Shown: positions 34,876 to 46,056 of the stretch, piece after piece
Layout: the number at the start of each line of letters is the position of its first letter
How positions within the stretch are numbered: position 1 is the stretch's first letter
Assembly: GCF_028209625.1 (NCBI RefSeq)
Contig: NZ_JAQLDU010000012.1
Location: forward strand, 1 to 48,005
Reading direction: 5' to 3'
Length of the DNA stretch: 48,005 bases
Origin: Collinsella aerofaciens
Lineage (GTDB): Bacteria > Actinomycetota > Coriobacteriia > Coriobacteriales > Coriobacteriaceae
Translations under genes and position numbers: made by a program
Notes under the pieces: model-generated
What the model was told of the DNA's origin: nothing
What the model saw: the letters and a program-made list of their open reading frames with translations, nothing else
The model's database searches: none

Positions 34876-36180
34876 TTAGGCATCCCAGGCGTCGCGGCCG
34901 CGCAGCGCACGCAGGCCGATGTCGTGGCGCAGGGTCTTACCCTCAAAATCAATCTTCTCGCAGGCCTCGTAGGCAAGGTTGCGAGCGTTCTCGAACGTGT
35001 CGCCCAGAGCGGTCACGGCAAGCACGCGGCCACCATTGGTCACGAGCTGGCCGTCCACCACGGCAGTGCCCGCGTGGTACACGGTCACGTTCTCCATGGC
35101 CTCGGCATCGGCAATACCGGTGATGACCTTGCCCTTCTCGTAGCTGCCGGGATAGCCCGCACTCGTCAGGACAACGGCCACGGCCCACTCGTCACGCCAG
35201 TCGAGCTCAATCTGATCGAGCTCGCAGTTGGCGCAGGCCAGCATGACCTCGACCAGGTCGTTCTTAAGGCGCGGGAGCACGACCTGCGTCTCGGGGTCGC
35301 CAAAGCGGGCGTTGAACTCCAGCACCTTGGGGCCGGCGGGGGTGAGCATAAAGCCGCCATACAGGCAGCCGCGGTAGTCGATGCCCTCGGCAGCAAGCTC
35401 GGCAACGGTCTGCTCCATGACCGCCACCATGGTGGCGTGCTCCTCGTCGGTCACGATGGGCACCGGGCTGTAGACGCCCATGCCGCCGGTGTTGGGACCC
35501 TTGTCGCCCTCGAGCGCGCGCTTGTGGTCCTGCGAGGTGGCCATGGGGCGCACGGTCTTGCCGTCGGTAAAGGCCAAAAGCGAGCACTCGGGGCCGGTCA
35601 GCATCTCCTCGATAACCACGGTGTTGCCGGCATCGCCAAAGGTGCCGCCAAAGCACTCGCGCACGGCCTCCTCGGCCTGCTCAAGTTCGATCGCCACGAT
35701 GACGCCCTTGCCCGCGGCAAGGCCGTCGGCCTTGACGACCAGCGGGGCGCCCTGCTCGCGCACGTAGGCGAGAGCCGAAGCCTCGTCGGTAAACGAGCCG
35801 TAGGCTGCCGTCGGAATGCCCGCGCGCTCCATGAGCTGCTTGGAGAACAGCTTGGAGCCCTCCATCTGGGCGCCCTCGGCACCCGGGCCAAAGCAGAGAA
35901 TACCTGCCGCGCGCACGGCGTCGGCCACGCCCGCCACGAGCGGAGCCTCGGGGCCAATTACCACGAGTCCGCATCCGTGGCTCTGCGCAAACGCCGCCAC
36001 GGCCGCAGGATCGCAGTCGTCGAGAACAACGTTCTCGCCGCAGCTCGCGGTGCCGCCGTTGCCCGGCGCGATGTAGAGCTTGCCGGCGCGCGGTGATGCC
36101 GCGAGCTTAGCTGCCAAAGCATGCTCACGGCCGCCGCTGCCCAACAACAGGATGTCGATGGTTTGAGTGTCCGCCTTCAA
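34876..36180 (-). CDS. purD: Phosphoribosylamine-glycine ligase (GAR synthetase)
   Basis: A 434-residue ATP-grasp ligase for step 2 of purine synthesis. The N-terminus [19 protein letters not shown] is diagnostic, followed by [18 protein letters not shown] and the ATP-grasp core ([15 protein letters not shown]). The start is a TTG at 36180, because GAGGAGG lies 5 nt upstream and the resulting length fits the family. Longer frames begin with a sequence unlike PurD. It is separated from purA by a 118-nt gap with a palindrome and is followed closely by the NUDIX gene. Confidence 0.95.
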   Translation of the reverse strand: MKADTQTIDILLLGSGGREHALAAKLAASPRAGKLYIAPGNGGTASCGENVVLDDCDPAAVAAFAQSHGCGLVVIGPEAPLVAGVADAVRAAGILCFGPGAEGAQMEGSKLFSKQLMERAGIPTAAYGSFTDEASALAYVREQGAPLVVKADGLAAGKGVIVAIELEQAEEAVRECFGGTFGDAGNTVVIEEMLTGPECSLLAFTDGKTVRPMATSQDHKRALEGDKGPNTGGMGVYSPVPIVTDEEHATMVAVMEQTVAELAAEGIDYRGCLYGGFMLTPAGPKVLEFNARFGDPETQVVLPRLKNDLVEVMLACANCELDQIELDWRDEWAVAVVLTSAGYPGSYEKGKVITGIADAEAMENVTVYHAGTAVVDGQLVTNGGRVLAVTALGDTFENARNLAYEACEKIDFEGKTLRHDIGLRALRGRDAWDA

Positions 36181-36232
36181 GGGTGCCTCCTCTATGGATG
36201 AATGGCCCGCTCCGCGCGAGCCCTTTGCAAGC

Positions 36233-36276
36233 AAATATACCCCTCGGCCGCCCGTCCGGGCTGCAAAGGGGTATAT
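36233..36276 (-). terminator. Inverted repeat downstream of purA
   Basis: ATATACCCCT and AGGGGTATAT pair across an inner GC-rich segment (CGGCCGCCCGTCCGGGCTG). On the minus strand TTTGCTTGC follows. It may partly terminate purA transcription before purD. Confidence 0.55.
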
Positions 36277-36298
36277 CGCAATAACCAAATAGTCCCGA

Positions 36299-37594
<1,296 letters not shown>

Positions 37595-37678
37595 TTACAT
37601 TCATGGACTGTCTACGCGCCACGCCGGCACGCAGAAGCACAAAACATTCCCAGTATACCCGTGCAACGGGCGCCTGTC

Positions 37679-39070
37679 CTACTCCTCGGCATGTGCCCCA
37701 TCAAGCTCATAGAACTTGGTGGATGCCGGCAGGAACATCAGGTCGACGTCGCCGATCGGGCCCGAACGGTTCTTGGCCACGACGATACGCGTAACGCCCT
37801 CGTCGGGTCGATCGTCGCGCGAGGCTTCGGCCTCGTCGGCGGAGCGGTCCAAGAACATAACGATATCGGCGTCCTGCTCGATGGAGCCCGATTCACGAAG
37901 GTCGGAAAGCTGCGGGCGCTTGCCGGTACGGGATTCGACCTGACGCGAGAGCTGCGACAGCGCAATGAGCGGGATCTTGAGCTCCTTGGCCATGATCTTC
38001 AGACCACGCGACATCTCGGAGACCTCGACGGTACGGCTCTCGGAGCGGCGTCCCGGCGGAGGACTCACCAGCTGCAGGTAGTCCAGGATGATGATGGCCT
38101 TCTCCTTGTTGTGGAGCATGCGGCGGCTCTTGGCGCGAATCTCGGTCACTGTGGTGCCAGGCGTATCGTCAATCAGAATATCGAGCTTGGACAAGGTCTG
38201 CGTGGCCTCGTTGATATTGGCCCACTGCTCGGGGCTAATGCGGCCCATGCGGAAGTCACTGATCGAGATCATGGCGTAGGCGCAAATCAGGCGCTGGGCA
38301 ATTTCCTTGCCCGACATCTCCAGCGAGAAGAAGCCGACGGTATAACCGGCAGCGGCAGCGTTGAGCGCCAGATTCAGGGCGAACGACGTCTTACCCACAG
38401 CAGGGCGGGCGCCGATGATGATGAGCTGACCCTCGCGGAAACCCATGAGCATGCGGTCGAGCGATGGGAAACCCGTGGGCACGCCCGCAGCCTGGCCACC
38501 GGCCTGGCACACTTCCTCGGCCTCGTTATAGGCCTCGACCATAAACTCGGTCAGCGTCTTGTAGCTCGACTTAACCTCGCGCGCCGTGACCTTGAGCAGC
38601 TTGCTCTCGGCTAGCTCCACGACCTCTTTGGTGTCGGTGGGGGCGTTATATGCCAGCGCGTTGATCTCGTTGGTGGCGCCGATCAGCTCACGCAGCATCG
38701 AATCGCGGCGAACGATGGCGGCATGGTGCTGCCAGTTCACGAGCGAAAGGGTCTGACCCATCAACTCCAAAATGTAGGCCTCGCCGCCCACGGCATCAAG
38801 CTTGTTGATGCTTCGCAGGTAATCGATCAGCGAGATGGAGTCGATGGGAATGCGGCTGTTGTACATATCGACCATCGCGGTATAGATGGTCTTATGAATG
38901 GGCCGGTAGAAGTCATCGGGCTGCAGCTCGACCTGCGCCTCTTCGACCACCTCGGGCGATAGCAGCATAGCGGCCAGCACATTGGCCTCTGCATCTTGGT
39001 TTTGGGGAAGACCCAACTTTGAGCCGCGGTCCTCAACCGTCAGCCCGGCCTCCCTATCGTCATACGCCAT
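37679..39070 (-). CDS. dnaB: Replicative DNA helicase
   Basis: A 463-residue hexameric helicase. The N-terminal domain (LPQNQDAEANVLAAMLLSPE) and the C-terminal RecA-like motor are complete: Walker A GARPAVGKTSFALN at about residue 220, Walker B AIIILDYLQL, and the arginine-finger region DLRESGSIEQDADIVMF. No intein is present. The ATG at 39070 follows GAGGATGCTC; an earlier start four codons upstream is less likely. It lies downstream of the rplI operon, separated by a strong terminator. Confidence 0.96.
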   Translation of the reverse strand: MAYDDREAGLTVEDRGSKLGLPQNQDAEANVLAAMLLSPEVVEEAQVELQPDDFYRPIHKTIYTAMVDMYNSRIPIDSISLIDYLRSINKLDAVGGEAYILELMGQTLSLVNWQHHAAIVRRDSMLRELIGATNEINALAYNAPTDTKEVVELAESKLLKVTAREVKSSYKTLTEFMVEAYNEAEEVCQAGGQAAGVPTGFPSLDRMLMGFREGQLIIIGARPAVGKTSFALNLALNAAAAGYTVGFFSLEMSGKEIAQRLICAYAMISISDFRMGRISPEQWANINEATQTLSKLDILIDDTPGTTVTEIRAKSRRMLHNKEKAIIILDYLQLVSPPPGRRSESRTVEVSEMSRGLKIMAKELKIPLIALSQLSRQVESRTGKRPQLSDLRESGSIEQDADIVMFLDRSADEAEASRDDRPDEGVTRIVVAKNRSGPIGDVDLMFLPASTKFYELDGAHAEE

Positions 39071-39222
39071 GAGCATCCTCATTCATATCGCTTGCGAGCA
39101 TCCATAGTATCAGCCACGGTCCCAAAACGCGCCGCGCGCCGCCAATCATCACCGAACCAAACGGATGAACGGTCCTGTATATAGGACTTCGACGCAACGT
39201 TCACCATGACACTCACTCAGCG

Positions 39223-39262
39223 CAAAAAACAAAAGGGCGCCCTGGTTTCCCAGAGCGCCCTT
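39223..39262 (-). terminator. Terminator of the rpsF-ssb-rpsR-rplI operon
   Basis: On the minus strand AAGGGCGCTCTGG and CCAGGGCGCCCTT pair with one mismatch, then TTGTTTTTTG. Confidence 0.9.
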
Positions 39263-39294
39263 CTTAGAACAAGATTGTTGCGTTGCAGCAAATG

Positions 39295-39834
39295 CTACTC
39301 GGCAGCAGCCTCAGTCTCGACCTCGGCGGTCTCGGCCTCGGCGACCTCAGCGGCCTCCTCGACCTCAGCCTCGGCAGCGAGCTCCTCGGCGGTAACGCCG
39401 ACGAGAACGACAACCTCGGCCTTGATCTCGCGGTACAGCGAGATGGCAACGGTGTGGGCACCGGCAACCTTGATGGGCTTACCGAGTTCGACGCGCTTGC
39501 GGTCGATGTCCATACCGAGCTGAGCCTTGATGGCGTCAGCGATCATAGCGGCGGTAACGGAGCCAAAGAGGATGCCCTCGTCGCCGACCTTGACGTCAAC
39601 GGTGACCGTCTTGCCCTCGAAGGCAGCCTTGGTCTCGTTGGCGGTAGCCAGACGGACGGCCTCGCGCTTGGCGATGTTGTTGCGACGCTCGTCAAGCTGC
39701 TTGAGGTTGCCCTTGGTGGCGGCAACAGCGAGCTTCTTGGGGAACAGGAAGTTCTCAGCGTAACCCTGAGCGACCTCTACGACGTCACCCTCGCCGCCCT
39801 TGCCCTTGATCTCATCGAGAAGAATAACCTTCAT
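39295..39834 (-). CDS. rplI: Ribosomal protein bL9
   Basis: A 179-residue large-subunit protein. The N-terminal MKVILLDEIKGKGGEGDVVE and the following NFLFPKKLAVAATKGNLK are diagnostic for L9, followed by a long helix and a C-terminal domain. It is about 30 residues longer than common L9 because of a Glu/Ala-rich tail (AEVEEAAEVAEAETAEVE). Such tails are seen in other actinobacteria, but the role is unknown. It is last in the operon and lies 15 nt after rpsR. Confidence 0.97.
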   Translation of the reverse strand: MKVILLDEIKGKGGEGDVVEVAQGYAENFLFPKKLAVAATKGNLKQLDERRNNIAKREAVRLATANETKAAFEGKTVTVDVKVGDEGILFGSVTAAMIADAIKAQLGMDIDRKRVELGKPIKVAGAHTVAISLYREIKAEVVVLVGVTAEELAAEAEVEEAAEVAEAETAEVETEAAAE

Positions 39835-39849
39835 GATGCGTCTCCCTTC

Positions 39850-40116
39850 TTAGCCGCGGTCGCGGTTGCCACGAGAGGAAACCACGGGGACGGTGTACGG
39901 CAGGAGTGCCATCTCGCGGGCGCGCTTGATGGCATTGGCGATGTCATGCTGATGCTGCGTGCAAGCGCCAGTGACGCGACGGGGCTTGATCTTGCCACGG
40001 TCGGTCATGTACTTACGGAGAAGCTGAGTGTCCTTATAGTCGATGAACTCAGTGTTCTCCTTGCAGAACTGGCAGTACTTACGACGCGGCTGACGTGCAG
40101 AAATATCATTAGCCAT
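39850..40116 (-). CDS. rpsR: Ribosomal protein bS18
   Basis: An 88-residue small-subunit protein. Residues YCQFC and the later GACTQHQHD form a likely zinc-binding (C+) version of S18. The core [24 protein letters not shown] is typical. S18 pairs with S6, encoded three genes upstream. The ATG at 40116 has GAAAGG 9 nt upstream; a longer frame is not supported. Confidence 0.97.
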   Translation of the reverse strand: MANDISARQPRRKYCQFCKENTEFIDYKDTQLLRKYMTDRGKIKPRRVTGACTQHQHDIANAIKRAREMALLPYTVPVVSSRGNRDRG

Positions 40117-40188
40117 GTCAAAATACCTTTCATTTGGCAACTTCGGCGAACCGAAGCCGCCTCTCACTCAAAAATAGGTGAACAACCC

Positions 40189-40641
40189 TTAGAACGGGAT
40201 GTCCTCATCGTAGACGTCGACCGCGGGCGGCGTAGCCACCGGTGCGGCAGGACGTGCTGCGGGCGCGGGAGCTGCGGGGGCGTAACCGCCCTGATCGTAG
40301 CCACCCTGGCCACCACGGGAGCTCATAAACTCGATCTCATCGACGATGACCTCAAGCTTGCTCCGGCGCTGGCCGTCGCGCTCCCAAGAGCTGTAGCGCA
40401 GCTTGCCCTCGATCGCGACCTTGTTTCCCTTTGCCAGGAAACGGCTCACGGCCTCGGCGCGGGTGCCGAACATGGTGCAGTCGACAAAGTTGGGATAGTC
40501 CTCCCACTCGCCAGTCTGCGCGTTGCGGCGACGATCGTTCACGGCGACGCCAAAGGACAGAACCTGGGTTCCGCCGGCGGTGGCGCGCAGCTCGGGATCG
40601 CGGGTGAGGTTACCGGTGATGTTCACTCGATTGATGCTCAT
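40189..40641 (-). CDS. ssb: Single-stranded DNA-binding protein
   Basis: A 150-residue OB-fold protein (INRVNITGNLTRDPELRATA, ANGT-like loops and LRYSSWERDGQRRSKLEVIV). The C-terminal half is a flexible Gly/Pro/Ala-rich linker ending in the conserved acidic tip DEDIPF, the docking site for replication partners. It lies between rpsF and rpsR, the standard order. It binds single-stranded DNA during replication and repair. Confidence 0.97.
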   Translation of the reverse strand: MSINRVNITGNLTRDPELRATAGGTQVLSFGVAVNDRRRNAQTGEWEDYPNFVDCTMFGTRAEAVSRFLAKGNKVAIEGKLRYSSWERDGQRRSKLEVIVDEIEFMSSRGGQGGYDQGGYAPAAPAPAARPAAPVATPPAVDVYDEDIPF

Positions 40642-40689
40642 AACTCACTACTTCCTCTTGGGGCACAAGCCCAGTCCAAAACGACAGTC

Positions 40690-40983
40690 TTACTCCTGGT
40701 CGTCACGACGGACGATCATGTGGCGGACCACAGCGTCGGTGATGCGCAGGACGCGATCAAGCTCGGCGATCTGGGTAGGATCTGCGTGGAAGTTGATGAG
40801 GGTGTAGTCACCATCGGTGAGGTCGTTGATCTCGTAGGCGAGCTTGCGCTTGCCCCACTCGTCAACGGAGTCGACCTTGCCAGCGCCCTCAGCGATCGTG
40901 GTATCGATACGCTTCATAACAGCGAGACGAGTCTCGGGGTCGAGCGACGGGTCAACAAAGAACAGCAGTTCATAAGCCTTCAT
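40690..40983 (-). CDS. rpsF: Ribosomal protein bS6
   Basis: A 97-residue small-subunit protein: MKAYELLFFVDPSLDPET at the start, WGKRKLAYEINDLTDGDYTL in the middle and VLRITDAVVRHMIVRRDDQE at the end. It is first in the rpsF-ssb-rpsR-rplI operon, with the ribosome site GAGGAGGTGACAAT. Its leader contains a hairpin (41010-41038) and a promoter at 41055-41083. In other bacteria S6 with S18 represses this operon by binding its leader. Confidence 0.96.
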   Translation of the reverse strand: MKAYELLFFVDPSLDPETRLAVMKRIDTTIAEGAGKVDSVDEWGKRKLAYEINDLTDGDYTLINFHADPTQIAELDRVLRITDAVVRHMIVRRDDQE

Positions 40984-41009
40984 ATTGTCACCTCCTCTGG
41001 GCAAATGTG

Positions 41010-41038
41010 GCTTCAGGTCGTGAAGGTGCGCCTGAAGC
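41010..41038 (-). promoter_or_regulatory. Leader hairpin of the rpsF operon
   Basis: GCTTCAGG and CCTGAAGC form a perfect 8-bp stem (41031-41038 with 41010-41017) around 13 nt. It lies between the -10 and the rpsF ribosome site and could be an S6:S18 autoregulatory site. The conserved CCG bulge of that motif is not obvious, so this is tentative. Confidence 0.4.
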
Positions 41039-41054
41039 AGGAAAAGACTTGGTA

Positions 41055-41083
41055 ATAATATCTTTCAACCTCCTAGGCCGCAA
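41055..41083 (-). promoter_or_regulatory. Promoter of the rpsF operon
   Basis: On the minus strand TTGCGG (41078-41083), a 17-nt spacer and TATTAT (41055-41060), 72 nt upstream of the rpsF start. Confidence 0.65.
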
Positions 41084-41444
41084 GAATATGCAGCTACAAC
41101 CTCATGACCTCCACATATGCCCATATTCGCACGACGTTTCATGCGCATTCCAACCAAATGCCGACCAAGAGCTTGACGGATTTGTGGACAAGATACGGTG
41201 CCGCGGGGACAAGCTGAGCCAAGCCGCAGGTTAACGGGCACAAGGCTGTGGTCGCAAAATGCATACCAGTGGCCCACAGCACCACCCAAAGATTTTTAAA
41301 TTCATTGCCAAGTCGCTTATGAATACCCTTTTTTGAACAATTGAGTTGATCAACCACGCTGGTCGGAAGCCGTTTTTTGGCACTTTAAACCCCACTGCAA
41401 CGTCAAGCGCGGCAAGGCGTTTTAAAAAATGCCAACTTTTCTGT

Positions 41445-41472
41445 TTGCACTTTGCGATTCCTCGTGTATACT
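41445..41472 (+). promoter_or_regulatory. Promoter of the tRNA-Ser pair
   Basis: TTGCAC (41445-41450), a 16-nt spacer and TATACT (41467-41472), 17 nt before the tRNA-Ser(GGA). Confidence 0.75.
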
Positions 41473-41488
41473 GACTTTCGCATTTAAC

Positions 41489-41579
41489 GGAGAGTTGTCC
41501 GAGTGGCCGAAGGAGCACGATTGGAAATCGTGTAGGCGTCAAAAGCGTCTCCAGGGTTCAAATCCCTGACTCTCCGCCA
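41489..41579 (+). tRNA. tRNA-Ser(GGA)
   Basis: 91 nt including encoded CCA. The acceptor GGAGAGT pairs with ACTCTCC, with discriminator G. The anticodon loop TTGGAAA gives GGA, reading UCC and UCU. A long variable arm (serine class) and the T-loop TTCAAAT are present. A terminator follows. Confidence 0.97.
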
Positions 41580-41588
41580 GTTAATTCC

Positions 41589-41618
41589 AAAGCAGGCCTT
41601 CGAGCCTGCTTTGTTTTT
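41589..41618 (+). terminator. Terminator after tRNA-Ser(GGA)
   Basis: AAAGCAGGC (41589-41597) and GCCTGCTTT (41604-41612) pair around CTTCGA, followed by GTTTTT. Confidence 0.85.
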
Positions 41619-41627
41619 ACCCCACGC

Positions 41628-41718
41628 GGAGGGGTGGCAGAGTGGTTGAATGCGGCGGTCTCGAAAACCGTTTGGCCTGTATAAGGTCACGAGGGTTCGA
41701 ATCCCTCCTCCTCCGCCA
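41628..41718 (+). tRNA. tRNA-Ser(CGA)
   Basis: 91 nt including encoded CCA. The acceptor GGAGGGG pairs with CTCCTCC (one G-U), with discriminator G. The anticodon loop CTCGAAA gives CGA, reading UCG. A long variable arm and the T-loop TTCGAAT are present. Its last 25 nt (GGGTTCGAATCCC plus the acceptor) recur in inverted orientation at 41783-41807. Confidence 0.97.
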
Positions 41719-41730
41719 TTTTGGTTGAGA

Positions 41731-41757
41731 AAGCTCCCGAAAACGGGGGCTTTTTTG
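41731..41757 (+). terminator. Terminator after tRNA-Ser(CGA)
   Basis: AAGCTCCCG and CGGGGGCTT pair (one G-U) around AAAA, then TTTTTT. Confidence 0.88.
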
Positions 41758-41782
41758 TTTAGAGTCCCTTACAAACAAATAC

Positions 41783-41910
41783 GGCGGAGGAGGAGGGATT
41801 CGAACCCGTCAGGACGCGGAGCGTAAAGAAAACGCGCCAGTGGCGCGTTTTTAGCGCAGCGCGGTCGGCATAAGCCGACCGAATAAATTTTGAGCTCCGC
41901 TCAAAATTTG
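41783..41910 (-). repeat. Inverted tRNA-Ser 3'-end copy with hairpin train
   Basis: 41783-41807 is an exact 25-bp inverted copy of the last T-arm and acceptor bases of the tRNA-Ser at 41628-41718. Next to it lie hairpins with arms AAAACGCGCC/GGCGCGTTTT (41828-41850), GGTCGGC/GCCGACC (about 41863-41880) and AAATTTTGAGC/GCTCAAAATTT (about 41886-41910). On the minus strand the order is hairpin, hairpin, hairpin, T-arm-like end, a layout reminiscent of a tRNA-like fold, but the outer T-stem pairs are broken. It could be a tRNA pseudogene, an att remnant or a small RNA. Confidence 0.6.
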
Positions 41911-41966
41911 GACATCCCTCCTATTCAGCCACGTCCCCCATTGCTTTCGATTTCACCTTGAATCTC

Positions 41967-42031
41967 AAACATGTACATCACCCTCCAAAAACAACATTTT
42001 TCGGCATCTTTGGAGGCTGATGTACATGTTT
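41967..42031. repeat. 23-bp inverted repeat before the TRIC gene
   Basis: Arms 41967-41989 (AAACATGTACATCA then CCCTCCAAA) and 42009-42031 are reverse complements at 22 of 23 positions, with a 19-nt loop (AACAACATTTTTCGGCATC). Neither T-run position nor neighbours clearly mark it as a terminator. It lies about 115 nt upstream of the TRIC start. Confidence 0.8.
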
Positions 42032-42146
42032 GGTACCCATGACCGTTCCCAGTCCCTACCGTTTGCCGAGCAATAGGGTCTCAATCGCCGCCAACCATGT
42101 ACTATGTACGGGCATTGTTCAAACCCGAGAATCAAAGGACCTCATC

Positions 42147-42836
42147 TTGCCCGTCGTCGCCGCTATGACTGTTACTTCACACGCCTCGGATGCCATGGTC
42201 GCTATCCCATTTTGGCTCGAGATGTTCGCCGTTGTCGCGGCATCGATCTCGGGCGTGCTGGTCGCTCGCGAGCACAAGCTCGACCTGGTGGGCGCGGTCG
42301 CGCTCGCGGTGGTCTGCGGTCTGGGCGGCGGTCTTTTGCGCGATATGACGCTCCAGGTCGGCAACGTCTACATCCTCAACCAGCCCATGGCACTACCGCT
42401 CTCCATCGCCACAGCCGCCATCATCTATATCTTCCCGGCAATCGTCGATAAGCCCGAAAAACTCATTCCCCTGCTCGACATCATCTCGGTCGGCATCTAT
42501 GCAGCAACCGGCGCGGACAAGGCGTTGGTGTACGGATTTGCGCCCGCCGTATGTATCATGATGGGCTTCTTTACCGCCGTGGGCGGCGGCATGCTGCGCG
42601 ACGGCTTTATGGGCGTGGTCCCGGGCATTTTCCAACGCACCAACTTCTATGCCATCGCGGCCATCGCCGGATCGGCAAGCTATGTAGCCCTCGTCATGAG
42701 CGGCCTCATGAGCAATGTTGCCGCGCTGGTCGTATGCGTTGTGGTGACCATGGGGCTGCGTTGGCTATCACTGCGCTTTGACATTAAAAGCCCTACCGAG
42801 GAAGACATCGCGCGCTTTTTGCACCGTAAAAAGTAG
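42147..42836 (+). CDS. TRIC-type cation channel / UPF0126 membrane protein
   Basis: A 229-residue membrane protein made of two homologous three-helix halves, as in prokaryotic TRIC channels. Each half carries a glycine-rich kink: VCGLGGGLLRDM in the first and FFTAVGGGMLRDGFMG in the second. Homologues conduct potassium or other monovalent cations, though older annotation names them glycine transporters. The start is uncertain: a TTG at 42147 has AAAGGA 7 nt upstream; the next ATG is at 42165. It is on the plus strand next to the bactofilin-like gene, 106 nt apart. Confidence 0.85.
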   Translation: MPVVAAMTVTSHASDAMVAIPFWLEMFAVVAASISGVLVAREHKLDLVGAVALAVVCGLGGGLLRDMTLQVGNVYILNQPMALPLSIATAAIIYIFPAIVDKPEKLIPLLDIISVGIYAATGADKALVYGFAPAVCIMMGFFTAVGGGMLRDGFMGVVPGIFQRTNFYAIAAIAGSASYVALVMSGLMSNVAALVVCVVVTMGLRWLSLRFDIKSPTEEDIARFLHRKK

Positions 42837-42905
42837 GTAGCACAGCACAACCCCTCGAAATGCAACCGAGAGATTCTTTTAGAGCGCCCGCGCGTTGGGT
42901 ACCCT

Positions 42906-42930
42906 GTTAGATACCTGTCGAGTATCTAAC
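42906..42930. promoter_or_regulatory. Perfect palindrome in the leader of the bactofilin-like gene
   Basis: GTTAGATAC (42906-42914) and GTATCTAAC (42922-42930) form a perfect 9-bp inverted repeat with a 7-nt spacer, ending 3 nt before the GAAGGA ribosome site. The symmetry and AT-rich half-sites fit a repressor operator, but an RNA hairpin limiting translation is also possible. No adjacent regulator gene is present. Confidence 0.65.
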
Positions 42931-42942
42931 GAAGGATTCACT

Positions 42943-44088
42943 ATGCCTTGCAACCAAGTACCGTCGATCCGGCGCCACAAAGCGCAGGCCCGCATCACCA
43001 TCCTATTCGCGCTGATTGCGCTCGCGCTCACCGCACTTCCCACGGTGTCGTTCGCCGGCACCGACACCGCGGGAAACGTGCTCGCAACCGAAGTTGACTC
43101 AACTCCGTCCGGTATCGAAGGCGACCTGTACTGGGCCGGCCAAAGTCTCAACCTAGACGACGCCTCCATCGGCCGCGATATTATCGCGGCGGGTGAGAAC
43201 CTGTCGATTCGCGATTGCACCGTAGGCGGCGCCGTTCGTCTGGCGGCACGCACCATCGATATCGCCAAAACCGCAATCGATGGCAGCGTCACGGTGGCCG
43301 GCCAGCACGTCGTGCTCAACACCGGCAGCACCGCCAACTGTTTTTACGCGGCAGGCGAAACGGTCGCCCTGCGCGGCTCCGCCAAATCGGCGGCGCTTGC
43401 CGGCGACACCGTAACCATCGACGGCACCGTCGATGGCGATGTTGAGGTCTGGGCCGACAAGCTCATCCTGGGTAAAAACGCCCGCATCACCGGCACGGTG
43501 AACGCCCACGTCTCACAGGACCCCGAGCGGGCCGAGGGCGCCCAGGTCGGAGCTCTCAAGATCGACCGGACCGAGAACGAGAACACCTCTACGGCCAACG
43601 ACATTATCGGCGGCATCGTTGCCGCGGCGCTTTCCACCTGCTTTGTCGCCATCCTGCTTGAGCTTGTCTTTCCACGCGCAACCGCCAGCGCTGCCGGCAT
43701 GCTCCATCAGCGTCCCATGCCGCTGTGGGTAAGTGGTCTTCTGGGCACGGTCGCCGTCGCTCCCGCCGTGCTGCTGCTCATCATCTCGATTGCAGGCCTG
43801 TCGCTCGCCGCCGCCCTCATGTGCGGCGTCATCGGCATCGCTTTGGTCTCGGCGGCATTTACGGGCACCGCGGTCGCGCGCATGGTCGGACACAACCAAA
43901 ACCGCTACGCCATGGCCGCCGTGGGCGGTATCGTCGCGGGCGCACTCACGGCACTTCCTCTTATGGGCAACTTTGTCAGCGGTGTAGCCTTCGTCTTCAC
44001 GCTCGGCTACGCCATCCAGATCATCTGGCGCAACGCCCACCTCAAGCCGCAGCAGCCGGCTAACACGCCAGGACTCCCCACCGCCTAG
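42943..44088 (+). CDS. Bactofilin-like (polymer-forming) membrane protein
   Basis: A 381-residue protein. The N-terminus has a signal or anchor (RITILFALIALALTALP). Residues about 45-180 form a beta-helix-like repeat (GEGD, ASIGRDIIAAGENLSIRD, VGGAVRLAARTIDI, TVDGDVEVWADKLILG) as in bactofilins. Residues about 220-370 contain four hydrophobic segments (AAALSTCFVAILLELVFP and later stretches). This beta-solenoid-plus-membrane layout, with the solenoid apparently outside the cell, is unlike cytoplasmic bactofilins, and the function is not known. GAAGGA precedes the ATG at 42943. Confidence 0.78.
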   Translation: MPCNQVPSIRRHKAQARITILFALIALALTALPTVSFAGTDTAGNVLATEVDSTPSGIEGDLYWAGQSLNLDDASIGRDIIAAGENLSIRDCTVGGAVRLAARTIDIAKTAIDGSVTVAGQHVVLNTGSTANCFYAAGETVALRGSAKSAALAGDTVTIDGTVDGDVEVWADKLILGKNARITGTVNAHVSQDPERAEGAQVGALKIDRTENENTSTANDIIGGIVAAALSTCFVAILLELVFPRATASAAGMLHQRPMPLWVSGLLGTVAVAPAVLLLIISIAGLSLAAALMCGVIGIALVSAAFTGTAVARMVGHNQNRYAMAAVGGIVAGALTALPLMGNFVSGVAFVFTLGYAIQIIWRNAHLKPQQPANTPGLPTA

Positions 44089-44095
44089 CCGCCAA

Positions 44096-44128
44096 CCACC
44101 ACAAAAGGGCCAGGCACCTTTGTGGTGG
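44096..44128. repeat. Inverted repeat CCACCACAAA / TTTGTGGTGG
   Basis: CCACCACAAAAGG (44096-44108) and CCTTTGTGGTGG (44117-44128) pair with one bulged A around GCCAGGCA. It lies just after the bactofilin-like stop and resembles the other short intergenic palindromes. A similar half, CCTTTGTGGTG, appears near 68-78 without a partner. Confidence 0.7.
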
Positions 44129-44157
44129 CGCAAAGCAACCTGATCCCATTGCACCAA

Positions 44158-44190
44158 AAAGGGCGCCGACCATTGCGGTCGACGCCCTTT
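44158..44190. terminator. Bidirectional terminator between typA and the bactofilin-like gene
   Basis: AAAGGGCGCCGACC (44158-44171) and GGTCGACGCCCTTT (44177-44190) pair with one mismatch around ATTGC. On the minus strand TTTTTGGTGC follows, and on the plus strand CTTATT. It lies 27 nt beyond the typA stop. Confidence 0.85.
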
Positions 44191-44217
44191 CTTATTGGCA
44201 GTTATAAGCCCCAGCGC

Positions 44218-46056
<1,839 letters not shown>

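Larger units (their letters stand above)
41005..41488. other. Intergenic region between rpsF and tRNA-Ser
   Basis: 484 nt. No gene is seen. The rpsF side holds the leader hairpin and promoter listed separately. The tRNA side holds the tRNA-Ser promoter. The middle (about 41090-41440) is A/T-richer than its surroundings and has no recognisable feature; some frames there are open but show no coding signature. Confidence 0.6.
41719..42146. other. Structured non-coding stretch downstream of tRNA-Ser(CGA)
   Basis: 428 nt with no convincing gene. From left to right: the tRNA terminator, an inverted copy of the tRNA-Ser 3' end (41783-41807), three short hairpins (41828-41910), a long inverted repeat (41967-42031), then the leader and ribosome site of the TRIC gene. 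The packing of four hairpins and a tRNA remnant into 250 nt is unusual for ordinary spacer DNA. Confidence 0.65.

Noticed and set aside
41231..41542. Open frames running into the tRNA-Ser(GGA) gene
   Set aside because: They overlap the tRNA and its promoter and have no ribosome site or family resemblance.
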